Assembly: GCF_000982955.1 (NCBI RefSeq)
Contig: NZ_KQ058902.1
Span: 1-64,000 of the forward strand
Length of the DNA: 64,000 nucleotides
Reading direction: 5' to 3'
From: Micromonospora sp. HK10
GTDB taxonomy: Bacteria; Actinomycetota; Actinomycetes; Mycobacteriales; Micromonosporaceae
Below are positions 7,819 to 17,520 of the stretch, in pieces (within the stretch, counting starts at the first letter, position 1; each line of letters opens with the position of its first letter). The notes below the pieces were generated by a model. It saw only the letters and a list, made by a program, of their open reading frames with translations, made no database searches and was not told the DNA's origin. Both the position numbers and the translations under genes were made by a program.

Positions 7819-8724
7819 GTGCTATTTGATCGGTTGTTCTCGCGGTGGACCCTCGGCTGGCTGCTCGCCGCCGTCGGCGTACCGCTGCTGATGGTGGCCG
7901 CGTTGCTGGTCGGTCGGGCGCTCACCGCCGACCCGGTGCCTGCGCGTACCCCGCTGGTCTCCGCCCCCCAGCCGCCACCGGCGGAGGAGCCGAGCCCGAC
8001 ACCGAGCGTGCCGCCGGCCGCGCCGGCCCCGGACGACCTGCCGGTGGTCAGCTACGACCCGGCGCCCGGCGGTTTCCCCGCCGATCCCGGCGCGGGCGAC
8101 ACCCGCCCGCTCACCGAAGGGCTGTCGCCGACCCGCACCATCGCCGCGTACGACGCGCCGGGCGGTCGGCCCCGGGCGTTCCTCGCCCCGACCATCAGCG
8201 GGGTCGACGTGACCATGCCGATCGTCGACCGGCAGGTCGGCTGGACGGCGGTGCTGCTGCCCTCGGCCACCCGGCGGATCGCCTGGCTGCCGGCCGGCGG
8301 TTGGCAGACCATCGCGCTGCCCGACCAGCTCGTGGTGGAACGCCGGACGCACCGGCTCACCTGGTTCCGCGACGGTCGCCCCGTCGGGTCCTGGCGGGTC
8401 AGTCTCGGCATGCCCGGTCAGGCCACCCCGCTCGGCCGCACCTTCGTGCTGGGCCGTACGCCCCCGCCGCAGGACGTCTACGGCGGCGTGGACATCTTCG
8501 CGCTGGGCGCGATCCCGGACGAGCCGGACGCGGTGCCGACCGGGCTGCGCGGCGCCCACATCGGACTGCACAGCTGGCACAACGACGACACGCTCGGCCA
8601 GAACGTCACCAACGGCTGCATCCGGCTGACCCGCAGCGGGCAGCGGCAGCTCCTCGCCGCGCTGCGGCCGGGCACCGAAGTGGTGGTGGTCGACCGTCTC
8701 GCCACCCCGCCCCCGACCGCCTGA
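7819..8724 (+). CDS. L,D-transpeptidase (YkuD domain)
   Basis: 301 residues from GTG 7819. The frame stays open upstream but runs into the minisatellite, and the -10 element at 7807 supports a leaderless start here. One membrane helix (about 9-33) anchors it, followed by a Pro-rich linker (about 45-75) and an Ldt domain. The catalytic region reads HIGLHSWHNDDTLG then NVTNGCIRL, the HxxGC-type YkuD signature with the nucleophilic Cys. It would make 3-3 cross-links in peptidoglycan or attach envelope proteins. TPLGRTFVLGRT is the usual substrate-loop segment of the family. Confidence 0.88.
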   Translation: MLFDRLFSRWTLGWLLAAVGVPLLMVAALLVGRALTADPVPARTPLVSAPQPPPAEEPSPTPSVPPAAPAPDDLPVVSYDPAPGGFPADPGAGDTRPLTEGLSPTRTIAAYDAPGGRPRAFLAPTISGVDVTMPIVDRQVGWTAVLLPSATRRIAWLPAGGWQTIALPDQLVVERRTHRLTWFRDGRPVGSWRVSLGMPGQATPLGRTFVLGRTPPPQDVYGGVDIFALGAIPDEPDAVPTGLRGAHIGLHSWHNDDTLGQNVTNGCIRLTRSGQRQLLAALRPGTEVVVVDRLATPPPTA

Positions 8725-8734
8725 GCCGCCCCCC

Positions 8735-8880
8735 AGCACCGCCTGCCCGCACCGCCCACCGGCACTGCCCGCCGGCACCACCCACCGACACCGCCCCGCC
8801 CGCCGGCACAGCCCACCGACACCGCCCCGGCCGCCGGCACCGCCCCGCCCGCCGGCACAGCCCATCGGCACAGCCCTGGC
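8735..8880. repeat. GC-rich degenerate tandem repeats
   Basis: Irregular copies of CACCGCCCACCGGCAC and CCGCCGGCACAGCC fill the space between the transpeptidase stop and the convergent response regulator. No gene or clear hairpin is seen in it. Confidence 0.6.
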
Positions 8881-8896
8881 CGCCGGCCCGGGTCGC

Positions 8897-9520
8897 TCAG
8901 TCGCCGAGCAGCCAGCCGTTCTCCTCGGCGACCCGAACCGCGTCGGCCCGGTTGCGGGCGCCGGTCTTGCCGATCGCGGCGGAGAGGTGGTTGCGCACCG
9001 TGCCCTCGGACAGGTGCAGCGTGGCGGCCAGGTCGGCGACCGTCCCGCCGCCCCGGGCGGTACGCAGCACCTCGGTCTCCCGGTCGGTGAGCGGGCTCGG
9101 CCCGGTGGCCAGGGTCTCCGCCGCCAGGGTGGGGTCCACCACGCGCAGCCCGGCGTGCACCCGGCGGACCGCGTCGGCGAGCTGCCGGGCCGGGGTGTCC
9201 TTGACCACGAAGCCGTTGGCGCCGGCCTCCATCGCCCGGCGCAGGTAGCCGGGGCGCCCGAAGGTGGTCACCACCAGCACGCGGCACGCGGGCAGCGCGG
9301 CCCGCAGCCGCGCGGTCGCGGCGATGCCGTCCAGGCCGGGCATCTCCACGTCGAGCAGTGCCACGTCGGGCCGGGTCCGGCGGGCCTCGGGGACCACCTC
9401 GTCACCGCGGCCCACCTCGGCCACCACGGTCAGGTCCGGCTCCAGCGACAGCAGCGCGGCCAGGGCGCCCCGGACCAGCGCCTGGTCGTCGGCGAGCAAC
9501 AGCTTGATCGGCTCGGTCAC
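8897..9520 (-). CDS. NarL/DesR-family response regulator
   Basis: 207 residues. The receiver domain (about 5-120) has the acidic pair DD near 11, phospho-acceptor D in ALLDVEMPG and K in FVVKDT. The C-terminal LuxR HTH reads LTDRETEVLRTA then LHLSEGTVRNHLSAAIGKTGARNRADAV. GTG start, four bases after the stop of the histidine kinase gene, so the two are probably translationally coupled. It is the last gene of the operon 12434 to 8897 and presumably activates its own exporter operon on a membrane-stress or drug signal. Confidence 0.93.
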   Translation of the reverse strand: MTEPIKLLLADDQALVRGALAALLSLEPDLTVVAEVGRGDEVVPEARRTRPDVALLDVEMPGLDGIAATARLRAALPACRVLVVTTFGRPGYLRRAMEAGANGFVVKDTPARQLADAVRRVHAGLRVVDPTLAAETLATGPSPLTDRETEVLRTARGGGTVADLAATLHLSEGTVRNHLSAAIGKTGARNRADAVRVAEENGWLLGD

Positions 9521-9524
9521 CCGG

Positions 9525-10685
9525 TCATCCTCCGGGCCGCTCGTCGGCGCCCGCTGGCAGGGCCACCCGGAGCCGGAAGCCCGGCCCGTCGGGGCGGCGG
9601 CCGACGGTGACGGTGGCGTCCAGCCGCCGGGCCCGCTCCCGCAGCCCGGTGAGGCCGTGCCCGCTCGCGCCCGGCTCGCCGACCGGCCCCCGGCCGTCGT
9701 CGCGGATCTCCACCGCCGACGGGTCCACCCGGATCTCGCAGCGGCGCGCGCCGCTGTGCCGGACCACGTTCGTCACCGCCTCGCGGACCGTCCACCCGAA
9801 CAGCTCGTCCTGCTCGGTCGGCAGCGACGGCACCGTCTCCGGCAGCTCGGCGGCGATGCCCGCGGCGGCCAGCGCCGAGCGGGCGCCGGCCAGCTCCGTC
9901 GCGAGGCTCACGCCGCGGTACGCCCCGACGGTGCCGCGCACGTCCGCGAGGGCCTGCCGGGCCAACCGTTCCAGGTCGGCGATCTCGCTGGCCGCCCGGG
10001 CCGGGTCCAGGGTGAGCAGCCGCCCGGCCAGCTCGGCCTTGACCGCCACCACGGTGAGCGAGTGCCCGAGTATGTCGTGCAGGTCGCGGGCGGCACGGGC
10101 GCGCTCCTCGGCCACCGCGAGCCGGCGGATCTCCTCCTGCGCGCGCTGGAGTTCGGCGTTGCGCTGGGTCAGCCGGGTGACGCCGAACATCGCGAAGGAG
10201 GCGAGCAGCACCGCGAAGACGACGGTGCCCTCCGACTCCCAGCCGGGCACCAGCGCGGCCGCCGCCGGAGGCGCGAGCGCGGCCAGCGTCACCACCACGA
10301 ACGCCGGCTTGCCCGGCAGCAGGAACACCGCCGCCGCGGCGACGAAGACCAGGGTGGTCAGCCAGTCGCCGTCGGTGCCCGGGATCCCGGCGAGTCCGAG
10401 CCCCACCAGGACCGCCAGGGCCGCCCAGGCCAGGGCGGGCGGGACGTCCCCGCCGTGCAACCGCCGGGCCCGGGACCACTGGAAGATCCACACGTAGCAG
10501 AAGCCGAAGGCGACCAGGGTGCTGGCCCCCACCACCCGGCGCCAGACCTCGGGCTGGTGCAGGGCGGTGAGCAACGGGATGTTGAGGAAGAAGAGCCAGA
10601 CCGCGGCCAGCAGCCAGCCGGTGAACCGCCAGTGGCTGCGGTTCACCGGCTGGCCCGGGTCCGGCGGCAGATGCACCCTGAACAC
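9525..10685 (-). CDS. DesK-type sensor histidine kinase
   Basis: 386 residues. The N-terminal half has four to six membrane helices (about 20-165). A short coiled coil (about 170-190) leads to a HisKA_3 domain with the phospho-accepting His in RAARDLHDILGHSL. The HATPase domain has EAVTNVVRHSGA (N box), DDGRGP and GHGLTGLRERA. GTG start. It lies between the ABC permease (21 bases upstream) and its response regulator, the arrangement of self-contained drug-sensing exporter operons such as B. subtilis LnrJKLMN. The sensed ligand is unknown. Confidence 0.92.
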   Translation of the reverse strand: MFRVHLPPDPGQPVNRSHWRFTGWLLAAVWLFFLNIPLLTALHQPEVWRRVVGASTLVAFGFCYVWIFQWSRARRLHGGDVPPALAWAALAVLVGLGLAGIPGTDGDWLTTLVFVAAAAVFLLPGKPAFVVVTLAALAPPAAAALVPGWESEGTVVFAVLLASFAMFGVTRLTQRNAELQRAQEEIRRLAVAEERARAARDLHDILGHSLTVVAVKAELAGRLLTLDPARAASEIADLERLARQALADVRGTVGAYRGVSLATELAGARSALAAAGIAAELPETVPSLPTEQDELFGWTVREAVTNVVRHSGARRCEIRVDPSAVEIRDDGRGPVGEPGASGHGLTGLRERARRLDATVTVGRRPDGPGFRLRVALPAGADERPGG

Positions 10686-10706
10686 GGTAGTCCCGCCGCC
10701 CTCCGT

Positions 10707-11510
10707 TCAGACCCGGGTCGTGTCGCGGCGGAACAGGCGCGCCGCCGCGAGTCCGAAGAACGCCGTCCAGCCGACCAGGTTGGCCAGCGCCGCCCAGTCC
10801 ATCCCGGTGCCGGCCAACGGGGCCCGGGCGAGCTGGCCGACGCCGTACACCGGGGTGAACTTGGCGATCTGCTGCATGGCGTGCGGCAGCACGTCCAGCG
10901 GGACGAAGAGGCCGCCCAGCATGGCCAGGATGGCCAGCAGCGGACCCATGAACTGCATGACGTTCTCGGCCGGGGCGAGGTAGCCGACGAAGAGGCCGAG
11001 GGCGGCGAAGACCAGCGAACCGAGCCAGGCGGTCAACCCCGACTCCAGCCAGACCTGGGCCGGCAGGCGGACCCCCGAGACGGCGCCGACGGCGAACTCG
11101 ACCAGCACGCCGAGCAGGCCGAGGACCATGGCGGTGGCCACCTTGGTGGCCACGTACGCGGCCGGGCGCAGCGGGGTGAGCCGCAGCTGCCGGCTCCAGC
11201 CCAGCGCCCGTTCGGTGGCGACCGCCGCGCCGGCGCTGGTGGTGGCCACCATGGCGGCGTAGACGGCCAGGCTGATCATGATGTAGCCGGTGACCGGGTT
11301 GCCGTTGTCCAGATACTGATTGCGCTGCGGCAGTCCGAAGAGGAGGAAGAACACCGCCGGCATGATCAGGATGAAGACCAGCGTCCGGCGGTTGCGCAGC
11401 ACGCGCCGGATCTCGATGCCGAGTACGGCGGCCGAGAAGCCGCCCAGGGCGGGGGGACGGCGGTCGGCAGCGCTCCGGGGCGCGGCGGCGGTGGAGGAGG
11501 TGAGGGTCAT
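10707..11510 (-). CDS. ABC-2 type exporter permease
   Basis: 267 residues with six predicted membrane helices. The N-terminal segment RRVLRNRRTLVFILIMPAVF is typical of ABC-2 (DrrB/LnrM-like) permeases. A single permease gene is present, so it may act as a homodimer with the ATPase encoded 15 bases upstream. Likely substrates are hydrophobic antibiotics or lipids, by analogy only. Confidence 0.9.
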   Translation of the reverse strand: MTLTSSTAAAPRSAADRRPPALGGFSAAVLGIEIRRVLRNRRTLVFILIMPAVFFLLFGLPQRNQYLDNGNPVTGYIMISLAVYAAMVATTSAGAAVATERALGWSRQLRLTPLRPAAYVATKVATAMVLGLLGVLVEFAVGAVSGVRLPAQVWLESGLTAWLGSLVFAALGLFVGYLAPAENVMQFMGPLLAILAMLGGLFVPLDVLPHAMQQIAKFTPVYGVGQLARAPLAGTGMDWAALANLVGWTAFFGLAAARLFRRDTTRV

Positions 11511-11525
11511 CGCGGGCTCCCGTGG

Positions 11526-12434
<909 letters not shown>

Positions 12435-12494
12435 GGCAACGATGTTCCGGCGTCGGGCGTCCGGTTTCCCGGAGAGCGCGTCACCTTCCGACCG

Positions 12495-12506
12495 TGACAT
12501 TTGTCA
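12495..12506. promoter_or_regulatory. TGACA-N2-TGTCA palindrome upstream of exporter operon
   Basis: TGACATTTGTCA lies about 60 bases before the exporter ATPase start. It is a candidate response-regulator site, but only the symmetry and position support it. Confidence 0.35.
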
Positions 12507-12507
12507 G

Positions 12508-12545
12508 GCCGGCCCGGGCGGCCGCGACGGGCCGCCCGGGCCGGC
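12508..12545 (-). terminator. Terminator hairpin after the MFS gene
   Basis: GCCGGCCCGGGCGGC (12508-12522) pairs perfectly with 12531-12545, a 15 bp stem with an 8-base loop, directly after the MFS stop at 12551. Confidence 0.65.
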
Positions 12546-12550
12546 GGGGT

Positions 12551-14005
12551 TCAGTGTCCGGTCGCGACGCCCTCCCGGGCCCGCCGGGGCAGCAGGAACG
12601 CACCGAGGACGGTGACCGCCACCAGCCCCAGCTCCGCGACCAGGGTGACCTTCACGGCGTGCCCGACGCCCTGGGCCGTCGCGTCGAAGAAGATCGTGCC
12701 GAGCAGGGCGACGCCCAGCGCCCCGCCGAGCTGCTGGACCGCGGTGAGGGTGCCGGAGGCCGAGCCGGTCTCCTCCTCCGCCACGCCGGAGAGCACGATG
12801 TCGAAGAAGGGCGCCATCACCAGGCCCATCCCGAAGCCGACCGCGAGCAGCGCGGGCGCCATCCGCCACGGGGTGACGCCGTCGCCGGCCAGGTCGAGGG
12901 TGACCAGCATCCCGGCGACTCCGGCGAGTACCACCACGAGTCCGAGGTGGATCAGCCGGCGGCCGAACCGCTGGGCCAGCCCGGCCCCGGCGAGCACGAA
13001 GGCGACCACCATGCCGAGCGCCTGCGGCACGCCGGCCAGGCCGGTACGCAGCGGCGACCAGCCCAGCCCGAGCTGGAGATAGAGGCTGAACACCAGCGAG
13101 AAGCCGGTGAGCGCGGTGAAGAAGGCGAGGCCCGCGACGAGCCCGCCGGTGAAGGCCCGGCGGCGGAACAGCGCCGGCACCACCAGCGGGTCCCGGCCGG
13201 CGCGCTGCCGGCCCACCTCGTAGCGGGCGAAGATGGCGAACACCACGGCCGCGCCGGCCAGCATCGCGAAGGCCCAGCCGGGCCAGTCGTGCTCGCGGCC
13301 CTGCACCAGCGGGTAGACCAGCAGCACCGCGCCGAGCGAGACGAGCGCCACGCCGGGCAGGTCGAGACGGCTGGCGTGGTTGGGGCGGGACTCGGGCAGG
13401 AAGCGTGCCGCGCCGAGGGCGGCGAGCAGGCCGAGCGGCACGTTGATCAGGAAGATGGCCCGCCAGCCGGTGCCGGCCAGGTCGGCGTCGACCAGCCAGC
13501 CGGCCAGGATCGGGCCGCCGACGGCGGAGATCCCCATCACCGGGCCGAACGCGCCGAAGGCGGCGGCGAGCTGCTCGGGCGGGAACATCTCCTTGATCAG
13601 GCCGAGCCCCTGGGGCAGGAGCAGCGCCCCGAACAGGCCCTGCGCCACCCGAGCGGAGATCAGCGTCGCCGGGCTGCCGGCGAGCGCGCAGAGCGCCGAG
13701 GCGGCGGTGAAGCCGAGCACCCCGACCAGGAACATCCGGCGCCGGCCGTAGAGGTCGCCGAGGCGGCCACCGGTGACCAGGCCGACGGCCATGGCCAGGG
13801 TGTAGCCGGCGCCGATCCACTGGATCAGGGCGGTGGAGCCGCCCAGGTCGGCCCGGATCGCCGGGCCGGCGAGGTTGGTGACCAGCACGTCCAGCAGGTC
13901 CATCACCTCGGCGGCGAGGATCACCGCGAGGGCGACCCACCGCCAGCGGTGGCCGTGCTGTCCGCCGGGTGCCGCCCGGTGCGCTGCGCTGAGGTCGGTC
14001 GTCAT
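12551..14005 (-). CDS. MFS drug exporter (DHA2/EmrB-QacA type)
   Basis: 484 residues with about 14 membrane helices, the DHA2 size. Motif A appears as GGRLGDLYGRRR. The motif C region is GISAVGGPILAGWLV, and LDVLVTNLAGPAI in helix 1 is the D1-like motif. The start ATG 14005 has GGGGAGAA at the right distance; the frame is open upstream but without initiation signals. It is divergent from a TetR gene and shares three tandem operators with it, so it is probably induced by its export substrate. Confidence 0.93.
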   Translation of the reverse strand: MTTDLSAAHRAAPGGQHGHRWRWVALAVILAAEVMDLLDVLVTNLAGPAIRADLGGSTALIQWIGAGYTLAMAVGLVTGGRLGDLYGRRRMFLVGVLGFTAASALCALAGSPATLISARVAQGLFGALLLPQGLGLIKEMFPPEQLAAAFGAFGPVMGISAVGGPILAGWLVDADLAGTGWRAIFLINVPLGLLAALGAARFLPESRPNHASRLDLPGVALVSLGAVLLVYPLVQGREHDWPGWAFAMLAGAAVVFAIFARYEVGRQRAGRDPLVVPALFRRRAFTGGLVAGLAFFTALTGFSLVFSLYLQLGLGWSPLRTGLAGVPQALGMVVAFVLAGAGLAQRFGRRLIHLGLVVVLAGVAGMLVTLDLAGDGVTPWRMAPALLAVGFGMGLVMAPFFDIVLSGVAEEETGSASGTLTAVQQLGGALGVALLGTIFFDATAQGVGHAVKVTLVAELGLVAVTVLGAFLLPRRAREGVATGH

Positions 14006-14024
14006 CAGTTCTCCCCGATACCTT

Positions 14025-14072
14025 CGAACAGTGTTCGTCAACGAACACTGTTCTATCAGCGAACGCCGTTCG
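14025..14072. promoter_or_regulatory. Three tandem TetR-type operators
   Basis: Palindromes CGAACAGTGTTCG (14025-14037), CGAACACTGTTCT (14042-14054) and CGAACGCCGTTCG (14060-14072) share CGAAC-N3-GTTCG and are spaced 17-18 bp apart. The first two also form a 13 bp perfect inverted repeat. They cover the divergent promoter region of the MFS and TetR genes. A further half site GTTCG follows near 14086. Confidence 0.75.
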
Positions 14073-14116
14073 TAGCAAGTACGATGTTCGGGTCCCCCCG
14101 ATCCCGGAGGTCGCCC

Positions 14117-14887
14117 GTGAGCGAACAGCCCGCCCCGCCGTGGCGTACCCGGCCCCGTGGCCGGCCGGCCCGCCAACCGCTGAGCCAACCGGCGGTGGTC
14201 GACGCGGCCCTCGCCGTGCTCAGCCGGGAAGGGCTGGGCGGGCTGAGCATGCGGCGGGTGGCCCAGGAGCTGGGCACCGGTCCGGCCTCCCTCTACGCCC
14301 ACGTCTCCGGCCGGGAGGAGCTGCTGGAGCTGCTCGTGGACCGGGCCAGCGCGGAGATCACCGTCCCGGCGCCCGACCCGGAACGCTGGGCCGAACAGGT
14401 CCGGGACGTGGCCCGGCAGGCCTACCGGGTGTACGCCGCGCACACCGAGCTGGCGCTCGCCTCGCTGGCCACCATCCCCACCGGGCCCAACGCGCTGCGG
14501 GTCACCGACGGGCTGCTCGCCATCCTGCGGGCCGGCGGCGTGCCGCCGCAGCCGGCGGCCTGGTTCCTGGACCGGCTCTTCCTCTACATCGCCGGCGACG
14601 CCTACGAGGGCGCCCTGTACGCGGCGAAGGTGCGGGCCACCGGCCAGGACCAGCGGACCTGGTGGACCCGGCTGCGCGCACAGCTCACCGAGTACTACCG
14701 GAGCCTGCCGCCGGGCCGCTACCCGCAGGTGCAGGAGTACATGAACGAGCTGATGAACGGCGACGGTGACGTCCGCTTCGACTTCGGACTCGACCTGCTG
14801 ATCCAGGGCGTCGCCGCACACATCCCCGGCGGGAACGGGCACAGCGCGCGTGGCGACGAAGGGAGTGGCCGCGGCGGGGCCGGGTAA
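14117..14887 (+). CDS. TetR family repressor of the MFS exporter
   Basis: 256 residues from GTG 14117, which has GGAGG six bases upstream. The HTH reads GLSMRRVAQELGTGPASLYAHVSGREELLELL (about residues 45-75). The C-terminal ligand domain is of the TetR_C_2/TetR class, with an HHH-like pattern absent. The tail after about 235 is Gly/Ser-rich. Divergent orientation and the operator cluster make autoregulation and control of the exporter likely. Confidence 0.92.
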   Translation: MSEQPAPPWRTRPRGRPARQPLSQPAVVDAALAVLSREGLGGLSMRRVAQELGTGPASLYAHVSGREELLELLVDRASAEITVPAPDPERWAEQVRDVARQAYRVYAAHTELALASLATIPTGPNALRVTDGLLAILRAGGVPPQPAAWFLDRLFLYIAGDAYEGALYAAKVRATGQDQRTWWTRLRAQLTEYYRSLPPGRYPQVQEYMNELMNGDGDVRFDFGLDLLIQGVAAHIPGGNGHSARGDEGSGRGGAG

Positions 14888-14934
14888 CCAGCGCACTCGT
14901 CCGAACGCCGACGTCACGGAACGGGGGCCACGTC

Positions 14935-15789
14935 ATGGGGGTGCCGACGGGACGGGTCGACACGATCGTGCTGATCCACGGGCTCTGGATGACTCCGCGC
15001 AGCTGGGAGAAGTGGGTCGACCGGTACGCGGGGCGCGGTTTCCGGGTGCTCACCCCGGCCTGGCCCGGGATGGACCGGGAGGTCGAGGAGCTGCGCGCCG
15101 ATCCCACCCCGATCGCCGGCCAGCGGATCCGGACCATCGTCGACCACTACGCGGCGATCATCCGGGAGCTGCCCCGACCGCCGATCATCATGGGGCACTC
15201 GTTCGGCGGCCTGATCACCCAGCTCCTGGTCGACCGGGGGCTGGGCGCCGTCGGCGTCGCCATCCACCCCGCCCAGATCAAGGGCGTGGTGAAGCTGCCG
15301 GTCGCGACCCTGCGCTCCTCGTACTCGATCCTGCACAACCCGGCCAACCGGCACCGCGCGGTGCCGTTCACCCGCGAGGACTTCCGGTACTCCTTCGGCA
15401 ACACGATCAGCCAGCAGGAGTCGGACGCCGCCTGGGAGCGGTACGCCGTGCCGGGCGCCGGCCACGTGCTGTTCGAGGCGGCGTTCGCCAACCTGAACCC
15501 GGACGCGGCCACCAAGGTCGACACCAGGCGCGCGGACCGGGCCCCGCTGCTGCTCACCGCCGGCGGCGAGGACCACGTGGTGCCGCCGTCGGTGGTCTCG
15601 GCCAACGCCAACCTCTACCGCGGCTCGAACGCCATCACCAGCTACCGGGAGTACCCCGGCCGGTCGCACTTCGTCGGCGGCGAGCCGGGCTGGGAGGAGG
15701 AGGCCGACTTCGCCCTGGAGTGGGCGGTGGAGGCCGCCAACGAGTACTCCCCGACCGTGGTCAGCACCGCGCCCGGCCGCCGTCCCTGA
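14935..15789 (+). CDS. Alpha/beta hydrolase
   Basis: 284 residues. The oxyanion segment HGLWMTPRSW and the nucleophile elbow GHSFGG (Ser near 88) are clear. The acid is probably Asp in GGEDHVVPP, and the His is in GRSHFVGG. No signal peptide, so cytoplasmic. It lies 47 bases after tetR on the same strand and may be co-transcribed. The substrate is not evident. Confidence 0.88.
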   Translation: MGVPTGRVDTIVLIHGLWMTPRSWEKWVDRYAGRGFRVLTPAWPGMDREVEELRADPTPIAGQRIRTIVDHYAAIIRELPRPPIIMGHSFGGLITQLLVDRGLGAVGVAIHPAQIKGVVKLPVATLRSSYSILHNPANRHRAVPFTREDFRYSFGNTISQQESDAAWERYAVPGAGHVLFEAAFANLNPDAATKVDTRRADRAPLLLTAGGEDHVVPPSVVSANANLYRGSNAITSYREYPGRSHFVGGEPGWEEEADFALEWAVEAANEYSPTVVSTAPGRRP

Positions 15790-15793
15790 GCCC

Positions 15794-15814
15794 CGTTGTG
15801 CTCAGCGCACAACG
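15794..15814. terminator. Bidirectional hairpin after hydrolase
   Basis: CGTTGTGC-TCAGC-GCACAACG, an 8 bp perfect stem with a 5-base loop, sits between the hydrolase stop and the end of the convergent small gene. Confidence 0.55.
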
Positions 15815-15828
15815 AATCGCGCCGGCGC

Positions 15829-16083
15829 TCACCGCCGCCTCGGCCGGCGGGCGCAGTCGCCGTCGTGGTCAGGCCAGAGCAGGCAGCGCTGGCCGCCAGG
15901 CAGGAGGCGGTCGCAGAAGACCCAGTGGCGTACGTTCTGGTCGTCCTCGGCCGAGACGGTGGTGCCGCCGGGGTCGAGTTGCGGCAGGACGTGCGCCCAG
16001 TGCGCCACCACCCGGGCGAGGCGCTGGGCGGAGCGCAGGTCGTCGGCGGCTGCCGGCAGGTGAATAACCCAACGCTCGCTCAC
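15829..16083 (-). CDS. Small hypothetical protein
   Basis: 84 residues, no recognised domain. It has HWVFCDRLLPGGQRC, a Cys/Trp-rich centre, and an Arg-rich C-terminus. Its ATG overlaps the stop of the DivIVA-like gene by four bases (ATGA), so the two are coupled. GC at third positions is high, which supports coding. The neighbouring XRE/DUF397 genes suggest a small actinobacterial regulatory locus. Function unknown. Confidence 0.6.
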   Translation of the reverse strand: MSERWVIHLPAAADDLRSAQRLARVVAHWAHVLPQLDPGGTTVSAEDDQNVRHWVFCDRLLPGGQRCLLWPDHDGDCARRPRRR

Positions 16084-16295
16084 CGGCCCTGCCCCCGCTC
16101 GGCGCGGGCGCGGACCTGCTCGGACTGCCAGCGGCGCAGCGCGTCCTTGACCCGGTCGGTCTCCCGGCGGCTCTGCGCCAGCGCGTCGTAGACAGCGGCC
16201 AGGTCACCCGCGACCTGGTCGAGGAACTCCCGCACCTCCTGCGGGTCGAGCCCACGCCGCCCGAGCGGGGTCCGCCGGAACCGCCGCTCCCGCAC
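16080..16295 (-). CDS. Short DivIVA-domain protein
   Basis: 71 residues. FRRTPLGRRGLDPQEVREFL followed by DQVAGDLAAVYDAL matches the N-terminal DivIVA lipid-binding and coiled-coil start, but the long C-terminal coiled coil of true DivIVA is missing. The rest is a charged helix ending RARAERGQGR. The likely start is GTG 16295; no good Shine-Dalgarno is seen. It is divergent from the XRE gene at 16671. Confidence 0.65.
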   Translation of the reverse strand: MRERRFRRTPLGRRGLDPQEVREFLDQVAGDLAAVYDALAQSRRETDRVKDALRRWQSEQVRARAERGQGR

Positions 16296-16670
16296 CTGTC
16301 AGGGGCGCAGCGGATGGTAGGCGGCCGATCGGTAACAGGTCGGCGGGTGAACCCGCCGCAACCGACGCCGGGCACGCCGGAAGAAGACACCCATACCAGG
16401 ACCTGCCTCTCACCGTCGAGGTCGAACCGTGGAAGGGCGAGCCCGTCGGCCCGCCACGCACCGGCGGACCCACCCCGGCACCTGCCACCGCAGCCTGAAG
16501 GTCAGCGGTACGACGGCAGGGCACTTTTATCGGCTCCGCGCCGGCAATCATCTGATCACTTAGGCGAATCGCAGCCTCACTCATCGTGCAACGGTTCCGT
16601 CCCTTTGCGCAACTCCCGATTAGGGCACGGGTCGTTGCGTGTCGCGCCCCTACCGTCCACACTGGGCGGC
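16296..16670. other. Intergenic region between divergent genes
   Basis: 375 bases without a supportable gene. The right half (16500-16640) is less GC-rich and contains TTGCG repeats near 16605 and 16635, and probably the divergent promoters. No clear hairpin or operator palindrome was found. Confidence 0.4.
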
Positions 16671-17507
16671 ATGACTGGAAGCCCGACCGTGCGCCGACGG
16701 CGACTGGCTGCCGCGCTGCGTCGCCTGCGGGAGCAGACAGGGATGACCGCCGACCAGGCGGCGAAGGAGATCGGCATCTCGAAATCGGCACTGAGCCGGA
16801 TTGAGAACGCCCAGGTCTCGGTGATGCCACCGGTTGCTCGCGGCCTCCTTGAGCTGTACGGAGTGGAGGGCGAGGAGGTCGACGCGCTCGTCCAGGTCGC
16901 GCGGGACGCGCGGAAGCGCGGCTGGTGGCAGGCGTACGACGACGTGCTGCCGGAGTGGTTCGAGGTCTACGTCGGACTGGAAGCCGAAGCCTCGGAGATT
17001 CGCGCCTTCCAGCCGCAACTGATCCCCGGCCTGTTTCAGACCGCCGATTACGCCCGCGCGGTCATCCGCGCCGAGCACCCGGATGCTCCCAGCGAGGAGG
17101 TGGATCGTCGGGTCGAGCTGCGGATGCGCCGTCAGACGAGCGACAGCCCGCCGAAGCTGTGGGTGGTGCTGGACGAGGCAGTCCTACGGCGGCCGGTCGG
17201 CGGAGCGGAGGCGTTCGAGGCGCAGTTGCGACGGCTGGTCGAGGAGGCGGAAAGGCCCGGCAACACCATCCAGATCCTGACCTTCGGCGCAGGCGAGTAC
17301 GGTTCGATGGGCAGCGCCTTCAGCGTGCTTGCCTTCCCGGAGCCCGCCGACCCGGGGGTTGTCTACGTCGAAACCCGCGCGGGTAGCCTCTATCTCGAAG
17401 GCCAACAGGTGAGGGAGTACAGCCGGGTCTTCGAGCACCTGGTGGCCACGGCGGCCAGCGCTCGGGAGTCGCGCGTCCTGATCCAGGGGGCGATCAGCGA
17501 GCTATGA
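16671..17507 (+). CDS. XRE-family regulator with DUF5753
   Basis: 278 residues from ATG 16671. The N-terminal HTH reads TADQAAKEIGISKSALSRIENAQ (about 24-46). The rest is DUF5753, with its usual QLIPGLFQTADYARAVI, RRQTSDSPPKLWVVLDEAVLRRPVG and YVET segments. Proteins of this type are paired with DUF397 proteins across Streptomyces and Micromonospora (BldB/WhiJ-like pairs), where they affect development or antibiotic production. The DUF397 gene follows after 13 bases. A second such pair lies at 62.5-63.6 kb. Confidence 0.93.
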   Translation: MTGSPTVRRRRLAAALRRLREQTGMTADQAAKEIGISKSALSRIENAQVSVMPPVARGLLELYGVEGEEVDALVQVARDARKRGWWQAYDDVLPEWFEVYVGLEAEASEIRAFQPQLIPGLFQTADYARAVIRAEHPDAPSEEVDRRVELRMRRQTSDSPPKLWVVLDEAVLRRPVGGAEAFEAQLRRLVEEAERPGNTIQILTFGAGEYGSMGSAFSVLAFPEPADPGVVYVETRAGSLYLEGQQVREYSRVFEHLVATAASARESRVLIQGAISEL

Positions 17508-17520
17508 GAGGACGGCGCGG

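Noticed and set aside
14006-14917. N-terminal extension of the MFS protein
   Set aside because: It would cross the tetR gene; the ATG at 14005 has a strong ribosome binding site and starts the first helix properly.
16204-16830. 208-codon minus-strand ORF upstream of the DivIVA-like gene
   Set aside because: Shadow of the XRE gene and intergenic DNA; translation has no bias or family.
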